Assembly (NCBI GenBank): GCA_031550725.1
Contig: JAVBOH010000030.1
Location: forward strand, 1 to 8,433
Length of the DNA: 8,433 bases
Source: UBA946 sp031550725
GTDB taxonomy: Bacteria; Bacillota; Clostridia; Oscillospirales; Ruminococcaceae
Reading direction: 5' to 3'
Below are positions 1-6,368 of this stretch, piece by piece. Within the stretch, counting starts at the first letter, position 1; every line of letters begins with the position of its first letter. Below the pieces are notes generated by a model. The model saw only the letters and a list, made by a program, of their open reading frames with translations, searched no databases and was not told the origin of the DNA. A program made the translations under genes and the position numbers.

Positions 1-7
1 TTTGATT

Positions 8-13
8 ACCTCC
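8..13 (-). promoter_or_regulatory. Ribosome binding site of a gene starting just beyond the left edge
   Basis: On the minus strand these bases read GGAGGT, with seven more bases (AATCAAA) before the window ends. That is the usual distance to a start codon, so a leftward gene probably starts at or immediately beyond position 1. It would be served by the candidate promoter at 56-83, giving a leader of about 48 bases. None of the coding sequence is visible, so the product is unknown. The competing reading, a plus-strand gene ending at 97, is discussed in the findings. Confidence 0.45.
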
Positions 14-55
14 ATTTTGGTTTTATTTTTCTACAGTTGGCCAGACCGTAGTTTT

Positions 56-83
56 ATTATACCACTTGGAGGTATTTTGTTAA
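56..83 (-). promoter_or_regulatory. Candidate sigma-A promoter pointing left
   Basis: On the minus strand there is a -35 TTAACA (78-83, five of six consensus bases), a 16-base spacer and a perfect -10 TATAAT (56-61). Transcription would begin near 48 and run off the left edge past the ribosome binding site at 8-13. A short inverted repeat, ATACC (59-63) and GGTAT (71-75), overlaps the -10 and spacer and could be an operator, but five-base arms are weak evidence. Confidence 0.45.
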
Positions 84-107
84 AGACTCATCGCTAAAGC
101 TTTTTTG

Positions 108-132
108 AACCCCGTGCCTAGCACGGGGTTTT
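108..132 (+). terminator. GC-rich hairpin, probable rightward terminator
   Basis: AACCCCGTGC (108-117) and GCACGGGGTT (121-130) form a perfect 10-bp stem with the three-base loop CTA, followed on the plus strand by TTTTC. The T run is short but the stem is very stable. On the minus strand the stem is followed by CAAAAAAG, so it would not terminate leftward transcripts. It best fits the end of a rightward transcript entering from the left, which would be convergent with the atp operon. Confidence 0.45.
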
Positions 133-141
133 CGTATACAA

Positions 142-166
142 CCACGGCAGGAGCAAAGCCCCTGCC
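142..166. repeat. Hairpin GGCAGG/CCTGCC flanked by a short direct repeat
   Basis: GGCAGG (146-151) pairs with CCTGCC (161-166) around a nine-base loop. There is no T run on either side, so it is not a normal terminator. The hexamer ATACAA occurs directly on both sides (136-141 and 167-172), which could be a target duplication of a tiny palindromic repeat or chance in AT-rich sequence. The positions lie between two terminators and outside any gene. Confidence 0.3.
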
Positions 167-204
167 ATACAATAATCAGATGCAATATAAACATATACTT
201 TTTC

Positions 205-252
205 ATAAAACAAAAGCATGGTATACTCAAGAACGTGGTATACCATGCTTTT
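205..252 (-). terminator. Intrinsic terminator of the atp operon
   Basis: A perfect 15-bp inverted repeat pairs 212-226 with 238-252 (core GCATGGTATAC / GTATACCATGC) around an 11-base loop. Read on the minus strand, the stem is followed by TTTTGTTTTATG, a good U-rich release site, 36 bases after the atpC stop. On the plus strand it is followed by T residues to 254, so it may work in both directions and insulate the operon from any rightward transcription. Confidence 0.88.
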
Positions 253-287
253 TTCTATATTCATAACAAATAATATCGTCGACTATA

Positions 288-701
288 TTATTTGCCAGCC
301 ATAGATTTAACACTTATTCTATTTATAGCTCGCTGAAGCTTAATTTCGGCAATATCGTGTTCACGTCCTGCCTCATATTGCTTTAGTCTGCTGCGTGCAT
401 CCTCTTCTGAGCGTTTTGCCCAGTCGAGATCGATTTCATCAGCCCATTCAGCTGCATTAGCAAGGATTGATACCTTGTTTTTGCCAACTTTAAGAACTCC
501 TGTGGAAATAGCAGCAATTTTCCATGTGCCATCCTCAGTTTTAACCTTTAGCGGACCAGACGGTAAACTTGCAACAAGACTTGTGTGTCCTGCAAGAATA
601 CCAATGTCGCCATTAGATGTTCTGACAATAATCTGTGTGGTTTCACCGTCAAAGAAAACTTTTTCAGGTGTAACAACACTTAGAGTAAATGGAGTTGCCA
701 T
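288..701 (-). CDS. atpC: F1Fo ATP synthase epsilon subunit
   Basis: This is the epsilon subunit of the F1 central stalk, which couples gamma to the c-ring and can inhibit ATP hydrolysis. The 137 residues match the usual length. The N-terminal beta-sandwich (about 1-87) shows VTPEKVFFDGE (10-20) and GDIGILAGHT (31-40); the C-terminal helical hairpin spans about 90-135. In Bacillus-type epsilon the first helix starts with the ATP-binding pattern I/L-D-x-x-R-A. Here it reads IDLDWA (90-95), with Trp in place of Arg, so ATP binding by the same contacts is doubtful. The ATG start is supported by AAAGGAGGG at 711-719, which overlaps the atpD stop codon; the gap to atpD is 16 bases. It is the last gene of the operon. 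Confidence 0.97.
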   Translation of the reverse strand: MATPFTLSVVTPEKVFFDGETTQIIVRTSNGDIGILAGHTSLVASLPSGPLKVKTEDGTWKIAAISTGVLKVGKNKVSILANAAEWADEIDLDWAKRSEEDARSRLKQYEAGREHDIAEIKLQRAINRISVKSMAGK

Positions 702-717
702 TTAAACGCACCCTCCT

Positions 718-2121
718 TTAGTTTTCAGCTGTTGCTTTTGCTTTTTCAACCGCTTCCTCAATTGTACCAACAAATAGGAATGCTGACTCTGGGATATCAT
801 CATGAAGTCCCTCAATAATTTCCTTAAATCCACGAATAGTTTCCTTTAGAGGTACATATTTGCCCTCCATACCGGTAAACTGTTCAGCAACGCTGAATGG
901 TTGTGAAAGGAAACGCTGAATTTTTCTTGCTCTTGATACAGTTAGCTTATCTTCATCAGAAAGCTCATCCATACCCATGATAGCAATGATATCCTGAAGT
1001 TCGGTATATCTCTGCAAAATGTTCTGTACGCTGCGTGCAACCTCATAATGCTCATTACCAACTATTTCAGGAGTGAGTATACGAGAAGTTGAGTCAAGTG
1101 GGTCAACCGCAGGGAAAATACCCAAGGAAGAAATACTTCTTGAAAGTACTGTTGTTGCATCCAAGTGAGCAAATGTTGTTGCAGGTGCAGGGTCAGTAAG
1201 GTCATCCGCAGGTACATAAACAGCCTGAACGGAAGTAATTGAACCCTTGTTTGTGGATGTGATACGTTCCTGCAAAGCACCCATTTCAGTTGCAAGAGTT
1301 GGCTGATAACCAACCGCAGACGGCATACGGCCTAGAAGTGCTGAAACCTCAGAACCTGCCTGTGTAAAACGGAAAATGTTATCGATGAATAAAAGAACGT
1401 CCTGTCCTTCAACATCACGGAAGTATTCAGCCATTGTAAGCCCTGAAAGACCAACTCTCATTCTAGCCCCTGGCGGCTCATTCATCTGACCGTAAACAAG
1501 TACAGTCTTGTCAATAACTCCTGATTCCGTCATTTCGTTATAAAGGTCGTTACCCTCACGGGTACGCTCACCAACACCTGTAAATACAGAAATACCACCA
1601 TGCTGATTAGCAACGTTGTTAATAAGCTCCTGAATAAGAACTGTTTTACCAACACCCGCACCACCAAAGAGACCGATTTTACCACCCTTTAGGTAAGGAC
1701 AGATAAGGTCAACAACCTTGATGCCTGTTTCCAAAACTTCATTGGATGCGGTCTGTTCTTCGTAGGATGGAGCCTCACGATGAATAGTCCAGCGGTCCTT
1801 AGTTTCAGGTGCAGGCTTGTTGTCAACAGGCTCACCGAGAAGATTAAATATTCTTCCCAGAGTTTCCTTGCCGACAGGAACTGTAATAGACTTTCCTGTA
1901 TCAATAGCCTCAACGCCACGAACAAGACCGTCAGTAGTTGACATAGCGATACAGCGGACAACATCGTCGCCGATATGCTGTGCAACCTCACAAACAAGTG
2001 TATTACCACTATTATCAATTTCAATAGCGTTTAAAAGATTTGGTAGGTTCTCCTTGGAGAATTTGATGTCTACTACCGCACCGATTATCTGTACTACCTT
2101 GCCGATATTTTTTTCAGGCAT
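718..2121 (-). CDS. atpD: F1Fo ATP synthase beta subunit (catalytic)
   Basis: This is the catalytic beta subunit; three copies alternate with alpha in the F1 head and make ATP from ADP and phosphate. The 467 residues are the normal length. The N-terminal barrel covers about 1-80. The P-loop GGAGVGKT lies at 153-160, the catalytic glutamate in GVGERTREGND is Glu185, and the Walker B strand LLFIDNIF at 243-250 includes Asp247. The C-terminal DELSDED (385-391) is this protein's form of the DELSEED loop that pushes on gamma and contacts epsilon. The ATG start is set by GAGGTGA (2129-2135) seven bases upstream. It follows atpG by 27 bases and precedes atpC by 16. No damage is seen. Confidence 0.99.
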   Translation of the reverse strand: MPEKNIGKVVQIIGAVVDIKFSKENLPNLLNAIEIDNSGNTLVCEVAQHIGDDVVRCIAMSTTDGLVRGVEAIDTGKSITVPVGKETLGRIFNLLGEPVDNKPAPETKDRWTIHREAPSYEEQTASNEVLETGIKVVDLICPYLKGGKIGLFGGAGVGKTVLIQELINNVANQHGGISVFTGVGERTREGNDLYNEMTESGVIDKTVLVYGQMNEPPGARMRVGLSGLTMAEYFRDVEGQDVLLFIDNIFRFTQAGSEVSALLGRMPSAVGYQPTLATEMGALQERITSTNKGSITSVQAVYVPADDLTDPAPATTFAHLDATTVLSRSISSLGIFPAVDPLDSTSRILTPEIVGNEHYEVARSVQNILQRYTELQDIIAIMGMDELSDEDKLTVSRARKIQRFLSQPFSVAEQFTGMEGKYVPLKETIRGFKEIIEGLHDDIPESAFLFVGTIEEAVEKAKATAEN

Positions 2122-2148
2122 TTAATAATCACCTCATCATACTTAGAT

Positions 2149-3021
2149 TTATTCTTGCGCAGAAGACCCGCTTACAATTTCAGTGATTTCCTGAGTAATG
2201 GAAGCCTGTCTTGCACGGTTATAAATAAGTGAAAGACCTGAAATCATTTCGTCTGCATTATCAGTAGCGCTCTCCATAGCTATACGACGTGCAGCCTGCT
2301 CTGATGCAAAGCTGTCAACGACCGCACCAAAAATTATACCTGTTATATATTTGGGCACTATGGAATTAAAAACATCCTCAGCGGATGGCTCATATATAGG
2401 CAGTTCCTTGAAAGTACCCTCTTTTGCTGTTACTTCAACATCAATAGGAAAAATCTTTCGTGAGGATGCTGTCTGTACAAGCGGCGAAACATATTCTGTG
2501 TGGAAAAGCTCCACACTGTCGAACTCACCGTTTTTATATGGAGTTATAATCTTATCGGAAATTCCTGAAGCAATGTGAATTTTCATACTCTCGCCTATGT
2601 TGATATAGGAATCAATGACATCATATCCACGTTTAGTAAAATACTCATACGACTTTTTGCCGATAGCAAGTATTCTGACTGATGACGTAGCTTTGATTTC
2701 ATCGATACGAGCTTGTGCAAGCTTAAGGATGTTTCCGTTAAAGCCGCCTGCAAGCCCCCTGTCACCTGCAATAACAATTAGTAAGGTAGTCTTTACCTCT
2801 GTTTTCTTTGCAGTAAAAGCAGAAAAGAAGTTCTGATTTTCCGATTGAATTTCGCACATTGTATCATATAGGGCATTAAAGAAAGGGCGTGCATTATCAG
2901 CTTTTTCCTTGGCTTTTCTAAGCTTTGATGATGCAACAAGCTGCATAGCATTTGTAATCTGTTTTGTGGATTCAACGCTTTTTATGCGGCGTTTAATGTC
3001 CTTCATATTGCCTGTTGCCAA
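2149..3021 (-). CDS. atpG: F1Fo ATP synthase gamma subunit
   Basis: This is the gamma subunit, the rotating shaft inside the alpha3-beta3 head. The 290 residues fit the family. The N-terminal helix contains MKDIKRRIKSVESTKQIT (6-23); the Rossmann-like middle domain carries GDRGLAGGFN (86-95). The C-terminal helix has the family signature around SEQAARRIAMESATDNADEM and ends near YNRARQASITQEITEIVSG. The start is probably the TTG at 3021: GGAAGG lies seven bases upstream, and the resulting start (MATGNMKDIKRR) resembles clostridial gammas. The ATG at 3006 would be five residues shorter but has only a weak ribosome binding site. The 151-base gap from atpA contains an inverted-repeat element. 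Confidence 0.98.
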   Translation of the reverse strand: MATGNMKDIKRRIKSVESTKQITNAMQLVASSKLRKAKEKADNARPFFNALYDTMCEIQSENQNFFSAFTAKKTEVKTTLLIVIAGDRGLAGGFNGNILKLAQARIDEIKATSSVRILAIGKKSYEYFTKRGYDVIDSYINIGESMKIHIASGISDKIITPYKNGEFDSVELFHTEYVSPLVQTASSRKIFPIDVEVTAKEGTFKELPIYEPSAEDVFNSIVPKYITGIIFGAVVDSFASEQAARRIAMESATDNADEMISGLSLIYNRARQASITQEITEIVSGSSAQE

Positions 3022-3074
3022 TTCATATCCTTCCTTTCTAAAATCTATATTAAATCAACCAGTGTCATTTTTTA

Positions 3075-3154
3075 ATGTAGGGGCGACTATAACGCTGTGG
3101 CGCATCGCCCGAAAGAACATCACATTTGCGGGCGACTAATAATCACCCCTACAT
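3075..3154. repeat. MITE-like inverted-repeat element between atpA and atpG
   Basis: The two ends form an imperfect terminal inverted repeat: 3075-3090 reads ATGTAGGGGCGACTAT, and 3139-3154 on the opposite strand matches it at 14 of 16 positions. Inside, TCGCCCG (3105-3111) pairs with CGGGCGA (3129-3135), and GGGCGA (3081-3086) can instead pair with TCGCCC (3105-3110), so two folds compete. GGGCGACTA also occurs as a direct repeat (3081-3089, 3130-3138). The piece is much richer in G+C than the AT-rich flanks, carries no credible gene, and starts 18 bases after the atpA stop. No clear target duplication is visible. It resembles non-autonomous palindromic repeats ending in TGTAGGGG that I recall from gut Clostridia; that memory was not checked. 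Confidence 0.7.
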
Positions 3155-3172
3155 ATATTTAATGATTATTAA

Positions 3173-4687
3173 TTATTTATCTGCTAAAAACTTCTTAACG
3201 AAATCATCAAGTGTTTCCTTAAGAGCAGCTTCATTGTCAGCAGTTAAATCCTTAGTTGACTTAATAGATTCAATAATATCAGGATGTGAATCGGACACGT
3301 ATTCAAATAGCTCATGCTCAAAATCAGAAACATATTTAAGTTCGATATCCCTTAAATAGCCATTTGTAACAGCATAAATAATGATAACCTGATTTTCAAC
3401 GGTTAGAGGTGAGTTTCTGTTCTGCTTGAGAACTTCAACAACACGCTCACCAAGAGCAAGTCTTTCTTTTGTATCCTTATCCAAGTCAGACCCAAACTGT
3501 GAGAATGCTTGAAGTTCACGATACTGTGAATATGTAAGCTTTAGCGAACCAGAAACCTTTTTCATAGCCTTAATCTGAGCCGAACCGCCAACTCGTGATA
3601 CGGAGATACCAGGGTTAACAGCAGGACGAACGCCTGAGTTGAAAAGGTCCGTTTCGAGGAATATCTGACCATCTGTGATTGAGATAACGTTTGTTGGGAT
3701 ATATGCGGAAACGTCACCTGCCTGAGTTTCAATGATAGGCAAAGCAGTCAATGAGCCGCCGCCGTAATTCTCATTCAGGTTACATGCACGTTCAAGCAAA
3801 CGTGAATGCAGATAGAAAACATCACCCGGATATGCTTCACGTCCTGGAGGACGCTTAAGCAGAAGTGACAATGCACGGTATGCAACTGCATGTTTTGACA
3901 AGTCGTCATAAATACAAAGCACATCCTTGCCTTGTTCAAGGAAGTATTCACCCATAGCACAGCCAGAATAAGGAGCAATATACTGCAAAGGAGCAAGCTC
4001 GGATGCAGTTGATGAAACTACAATTGTGTAGTCCATAGCACCGTTCTTTTCAAGAGTGTCAACAACGTTAGCAACGGTTGAACGTTTCTGACCGATAGCG
4101 ACATAAATACAAATAACATCCTGTCCTTTTTGATTTATGATAGTATCAAGAGCTATTGCAGTCTTACCAGTCTGACGGTCACCAATAATAAGCTCACGCT
4201 GACCACGTCCGATTGGAATCATGGAGTCGATAGCCTTGATACCAGTCTGCAAAGGTCTATTAACGCTTTTACGAGTGATAATACCTGGGGCAATCTTTTC
4301 AATAGGCATTGTTTTATCAGTAAGGATAGTACCCTTACCATCAATAGGCTGACCAAGAGAGTTTACAACTCTTCCGAGAAGTGCATCACCAACAGGAACA
4401 GAAACGATATTGCCTGTTCTCTTTACAGTGTCGCCCTCTTTGATTTCCGCATCAGAGCCAAGCATAACAGCACCGACAAAATCTTGCTCAAGGTTAAGAG
4501 CCATAGCATAAACGCCACCCTCAAACTCAAGAAGTTCGCCCGACATACATTTCTCAAGACCATGAACACGAGCAATACCATCACCAACAGTAACAACTGT
4601 ACCAACATCTGTTAATTCAATCTTATTGCTGTAATTCTTAATCTGACTTTTAATTATACCTGTTATTTCATCTGGGCGTAAATTCAT
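3173..4687 (-). CDS. atpA: F1Fo ATP synthase alpha subunit
   Basis: This is the alpha subunit, the non-catalytic nucleotide-binding partner of beta in the F1 head; it supplies an arginine finger to the catalytic sites. From the chosen start it has 504 residues, the normal size. Visible landmarks are the P-loop GDRQTGKT (169-176), the Walker B region around KDVLCIYDDLS (254-264), and NPGISVSRVGG with the finger Arg365. I chose the ATG at 4687 because the protein then begins MNLRPDEI as alphas usually do, and AGTTGGTG sits about five bases upstream. An in-frame ATG at 4705 would add MKVGVI but has no ribosome binding site. The 178-base gap to atpH is filled largely by tandem repeats. Confidence 0.98.
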   Translation of the reverse strand: MNLRPDEITGIIKSQIKNYSNKIELTDVGTVVTVGDGIARVHGLEKCMSGELLEFEGGVYAMALNLEQDFVGAVMLGSDAEIKEGDTVKRTGNIVSVPVGDALLGRVVNSLGQPIDGKGTILTDKTMPIEKIAPGIITRKSVNRPLQTGIKAIDSMIPIGRGQRELIIGDRQTGKTAIALDTIINQKGQDVICIYVAIGQKRSTVANVVDTLEKNGAMDYTIVVSSTASELAPLQYIAPYSGCAMGEYFLEQGKDVLCIYDDLSKHAVAYRALSLLLKRPPGREAYPGDVFYLHSRLLERACNLNENYGGGSLTALPIIETQAGDVSAYIPTNVISITDGQIFLETDLFNSGVRPAVNPGISVSRVGGSAQIKAMKKVSGSLKLTYSQYRELQAFSQFGSDLDKDTKERLALGERVVEVLKQNRNSPLTVENQVIIIYAVTNGYLRDIELKYVSDFEHELFEYVSDSHPDIIESIKSTKDLTADNEAALKETLDDFVKKFLADK

Positions 4688-4724
4688 TATTACACCAACT
4701 TTCATTCATCATTACAATTATTGT

Positions 4725-4746
4725 GATACGCTTGTTTATACGTATC
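4725..4746 (-). repeat. Small hairpin upstream of atpA
   Basis: GATACG (4725-4730) and CGTATC (4741-4746) form a 6-bp stem with a 10-base loop in the mRNA between atpH and atpA, about 40 bases before the atpA start. It has no T run and sits between the tandem repeats and the atpA ribosome binding site. It might affect mRNA stability or atpA translation, but the stem is short. Confidence 0.3.
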
Positions 4747-4747
4747 T

Positions 4748-4889
4748 GCAAAGCAAACTAATATATGCCTTATGCAATAAATTTTTAATTTGCAAAGCAA
4801 AATTTTACATATTCATCTTATGTAATAAAATTCTTAATTTGCAAAGCAAATTTTACATATTCATCTTATGCAATAAAATTCTTAATTTG
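4748..4889 (-). repeat. Three tandem ~48-bp repeats duplicating the 3' end of atpH
   Basis: Three head-to-tail units begin with GCAAAGCAAA at 4748, 4792 and 4841 (44, 49 and 49 bases). They share a core that reads CTTATGYAATAAAATTCTTAATTT in the two closest copies (written with Y for C or T). The unit at 4841-4889 includes the last codons and stop of atpH; the middle copy differs mainly by one C-to-T change and one extra A, and the one nearest atpA is more diverged. Read as mRNA, the middle copy repeats the codons for QIKNFIT followed by a stop. Each GCAAAGC junction can form an AATTTGC/GCAAATT-type hairpin with a three-base loop. The pattern is what slippage or unequal exchange would leave. 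Confidence 0.85.
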
Positions 4890-5408
4890 CTTTTGCATGG
4901 ATTCGAGCTTTGACTTAACAGTACCATCAAGCATGGTGTTGCCATAATTGATAACAATACCGCCGATAATACTTTCGTCAACAGCTTCCTCAAGAATGAT
5001 ACTCTTTTTATAAACCGCTTCCAGCTTGAGCTTAAGCTTAGCCTTAAGAGTTTCATTAAGAGGCACGCTTGTGGTAACCTTAACCTCGACAATGTTTTTC
5101 ATATCATACCAGCGCTCTTTATAACTATCAGCAATGGCAGGAAGGTATGTGATACGTCTTTTATCAGTAAGCACGCACATAAGGTTATATGTCAGCTCGG
5201 ATGTTTTACCTTTGAAAACATTAGCAATGACATCAGCCTTTTCATCAGTGCTCACAGTCGGAGCATTAAGCATTTTTGCAAATTCAGGGTTATCCCTGAA
5301 AATCTGTGCAATAGTGTTTAACTCCTCATAAACTTCATCAGACATACCCTGCTCAGCTGCTAGTTCAAACAAAGCATCTGAATACACTTTTTCTACCGAG
5401 CCTGTCAT
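4866..5408 (-). CDS. atpH: F1Fo ATP synthase delta subunit
   Basis: This is the delta (OSCP-type) subunit, which sits on top of F1 and joins it to the b-subunit stalk. The 180 residues are the expected length. The N-terminal helical bundle covers about 1-105, opening with VEKVYSDALFELAAEQG. The C-terminal domain has the family signature DESIIGGIVINYGNTMLDG followed by TVKSKLESMQKQI. The ATG overlaps the atpF stop as ATGA (5405-5408), a sign of translational coupling; GGTGAT lies shortly upstream inside atpF. The last eight codons and the stop are the source, or one copy, of the tandem repeat that fills the gap before atpA. The protein itself appears complete because its own stop precedes the extra copies. 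Confidence 0.97.
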   Translation of the reverse strand: MTGSVEKVYSDALFELAAEQGMSDEVYEELNTIAQIFRDNPEFAKMLNAPTVSTDEKADVIANVFKGKTSELTYNLMCVLTDKRRITYLPAIADSYKERWYDMKNIVEVKVTTSVPLNETLKAKLKLKLEAVYKKSIILEEAVDESIIGGIVINYGNTMLDGTVKSKLESMQKQIKNFIA

Positions 5409-5914
5409 GTTACATCACCAATTTCATTAATGAAATCCTCGATAAGCTTTTCATGTGATTTCGCATCAAGTTCTTTTACAACAACCTTTTCAGCGATAGA
5501 CATAGCGATATCGGAAATCTCATCCTTAATCTGATTAACAGCACGTTTCTTTTCCTTTTCGATGTCGGCATTGGCTTTTTCCATGATACCATGAGCATCA
5601 TCCTTAGCCTCCGATACGATTTCATCATATCTAACCTGTGCCTTTTTAGTAGCATTCTTAACGATTTCAGCAGATTCTTCCTTAGCAGCAGAAAGCTTTT
5701 CGGTATATTCAACCTCCATGCTCTTTGCACTGTTTAAAGCAGCATCTGCCTCCTCATAAGTTTTAGCAACAGCATTTTTGCGTTCTTCTAAAACGGCATT
5801 AACCTTATCAAATAGAAAATGCTTAATAATTAAAAATAATATCAAAGCATTAAGCAGCGTACCAATGATAGTAGTGGGTGTGAATGACAGAAAGTCCATA
5901 TATTCATATTCCAT
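5405..5914 (-). CDS. atpF: F1Fo ATP synthase b subunit
   Basis: This is the b subunit, the peripheral stalk that holds the stator against rotation; it likely acts as a homodimer because only one b-type gene is present. The 169 residues show a single membrane helix at about 14-34, then a long charged, Ala/Glu/Lys-rich coiled coil containing LEERKNAVAKTYEEADAAL and many similar heptad-like stretches. The C-terminal part (about 135-169) would bind delta. The ATG at 5914 is supported by AGGAGGC (5924-5930) nine bases upstream; Met6 at 5899 is a less likely alternative. It overlaps atpH by four bases and is separated from atpE by 95 bases carrying two hairpins. Confidence 0.96.
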   Translation of the reverse strand: MEYEYMDFLSFTPTTIIGTLLNALILFLIIKHFLFDKVNAVLEERKNAVAKTYEEADAALNSAKSMEVEYTEKLSAAKEESAEIVKNATKKAQVRYDEIVSEAKDDAHGIMEKANADIEKEKKRAVNQIKDEISDIAMSIAEKVVVKELDAKSHEKLIEDFINEIGDVT

Positions 5915-5958
5915 ATGTTTACTGCCTCCTGTTCCTAAAATCTAATTCAACATTTGAT

Positions 5959-5981
5959 TGAGTTTTGCATAGCACAACTCA
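5959..5981 (-). repeat. Hairpin 2 in the atpE-atpF gap
   Basis: TGAGTT (5959-5964) pairs with AACTCA (5976-5981). Inside, after one mismatch, TGC (5966-5968) pairs with GCA (5972-5974) around a three-base loop, for a nine-pair interrupted stem. There is no T run after it, so it is not a normal terminator. With the neighbouring hairpin at 5983-6010 it fits a stability or processing element between atpE and atpF. Confidence 0.45.
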
Positions 5982-5982
5982 C

Positions 5983-6010
5983 AATTTCTAAGACGACAGT
6001 CTTAAAAATT
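5983..6010 (-). repeat. Hairpin 1 immediately after atpE
   Basis: TAAGAC (5989-5994) pairs with GTCTTA (5999-6004) around a GACA loop. The stem continues past one C/A mismatch as AATTT (5983-5987) with AAATT (6006-6010), giving 11 pairs in all. It abuts the atpE stop codon. In mRNA it is not followed by a U run, so it is more likely a barrier to exonucleases, or an attenuating pause, than a full terminator. Higher atpE output is needed because the c-ring has many copies. Confidence 0.5.
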
Positions 6011-6297
6011 TACTGACCAAGGTGCTTTAGGAATGGATTAGCGAACAATAGAATAAGACCAACAATAAATCCGTAGATACCGGTTGTTTCTGCGATAGCA
6101 CAGCCGATAAACATTGTTGATGTTGCAACACCCTTGATTTCAGGCTGTCTGCCAATAGTTTCAATAGCCTTACCAACGGCGTAACCTTCACCGATACCAG
6201 GACCGATACCAGCGATAAGTGCAAGACCAGCGCCAATACCCTGACCTGCTAAAACGATTGCTTGTGCATTCAATAAAGCTTCATTACTGTAATCCAT
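6010..6297 (-). CDS. atpE: F1Fo ATP synthase c subunit, predicted Na+-binding, two-carboxylate type
   Basis: This is the c subunit, whose membrane ring carries ions and turns the rotor. The 95 residues form a helical hairpin: a Gly-rich first helix (about 12-46, with AGIGPGIGEGYAVGKA), a polar RQPE loop (50-53) and a second helix (about 58-88). The ion carboxylate is Glu70 in CAIAETTGIYGF. Aligned by eye to the Ilyobacter tartaricus ring (Gln32, Val63, Glu65, Ser66, Thr67, Tyr70), the equivalents are Glu37, Ile68, Glu70, Thr71, Thr72 and Tyr75, so the sodium ligands are kept and Gln is replaced by a second carboxylate. The ATG has GGAGGTT upstream, and the 71-base gap before it is extremely AT-rich and little structured, as expected for strong translation. 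Confidence 0.98.
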   Translation of the reverse strand: MDYSNEALLNAQAIVLAGQGIGAGLALIAGIGPGIGEGYAVGKAIETIGRQPEIKGVATSTMFIGCAIAETTGIYGFIVGLILLFANPFLKHLGQ

Positions 6298-6368
6298 GAT
6301 AAATAACCTCCATAAAATATAAAAAATAATATTATTAATATAGCATCATATTAAACAAAAACTATGTA

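Noticed and set aside
3030..3075. Possible internal promoter before atpG (TTAAAA, 17 bases, TAATAT on the minus strand)
   Set aside because: Both hexamers match only four of six consensus positions in AT-rich sequence, which is expected by chance.
4130..4615. A 161-codon plus-strand open frame opposite atpA
   Set aside because: It is antisense to a highly conserved part of atpA, has no ribosome binding site and shows no recognisable protein pattern. It is a shadow of the real gene.
4688..4865. Mini-frames ATGAATATGTAA repeated in the atpH-atpA gap
   Set aside because: They arise from the tandem repeats, lack ribosome binding sites and encode only two or three residues.
3022..4865. CRISPR-like array suggested by repeated units
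   Set aside because: The ~48-bp units at 4748-4889 are directly adjacent with no unique spacers, and the 3075-3154 element is a single inverted repeat.
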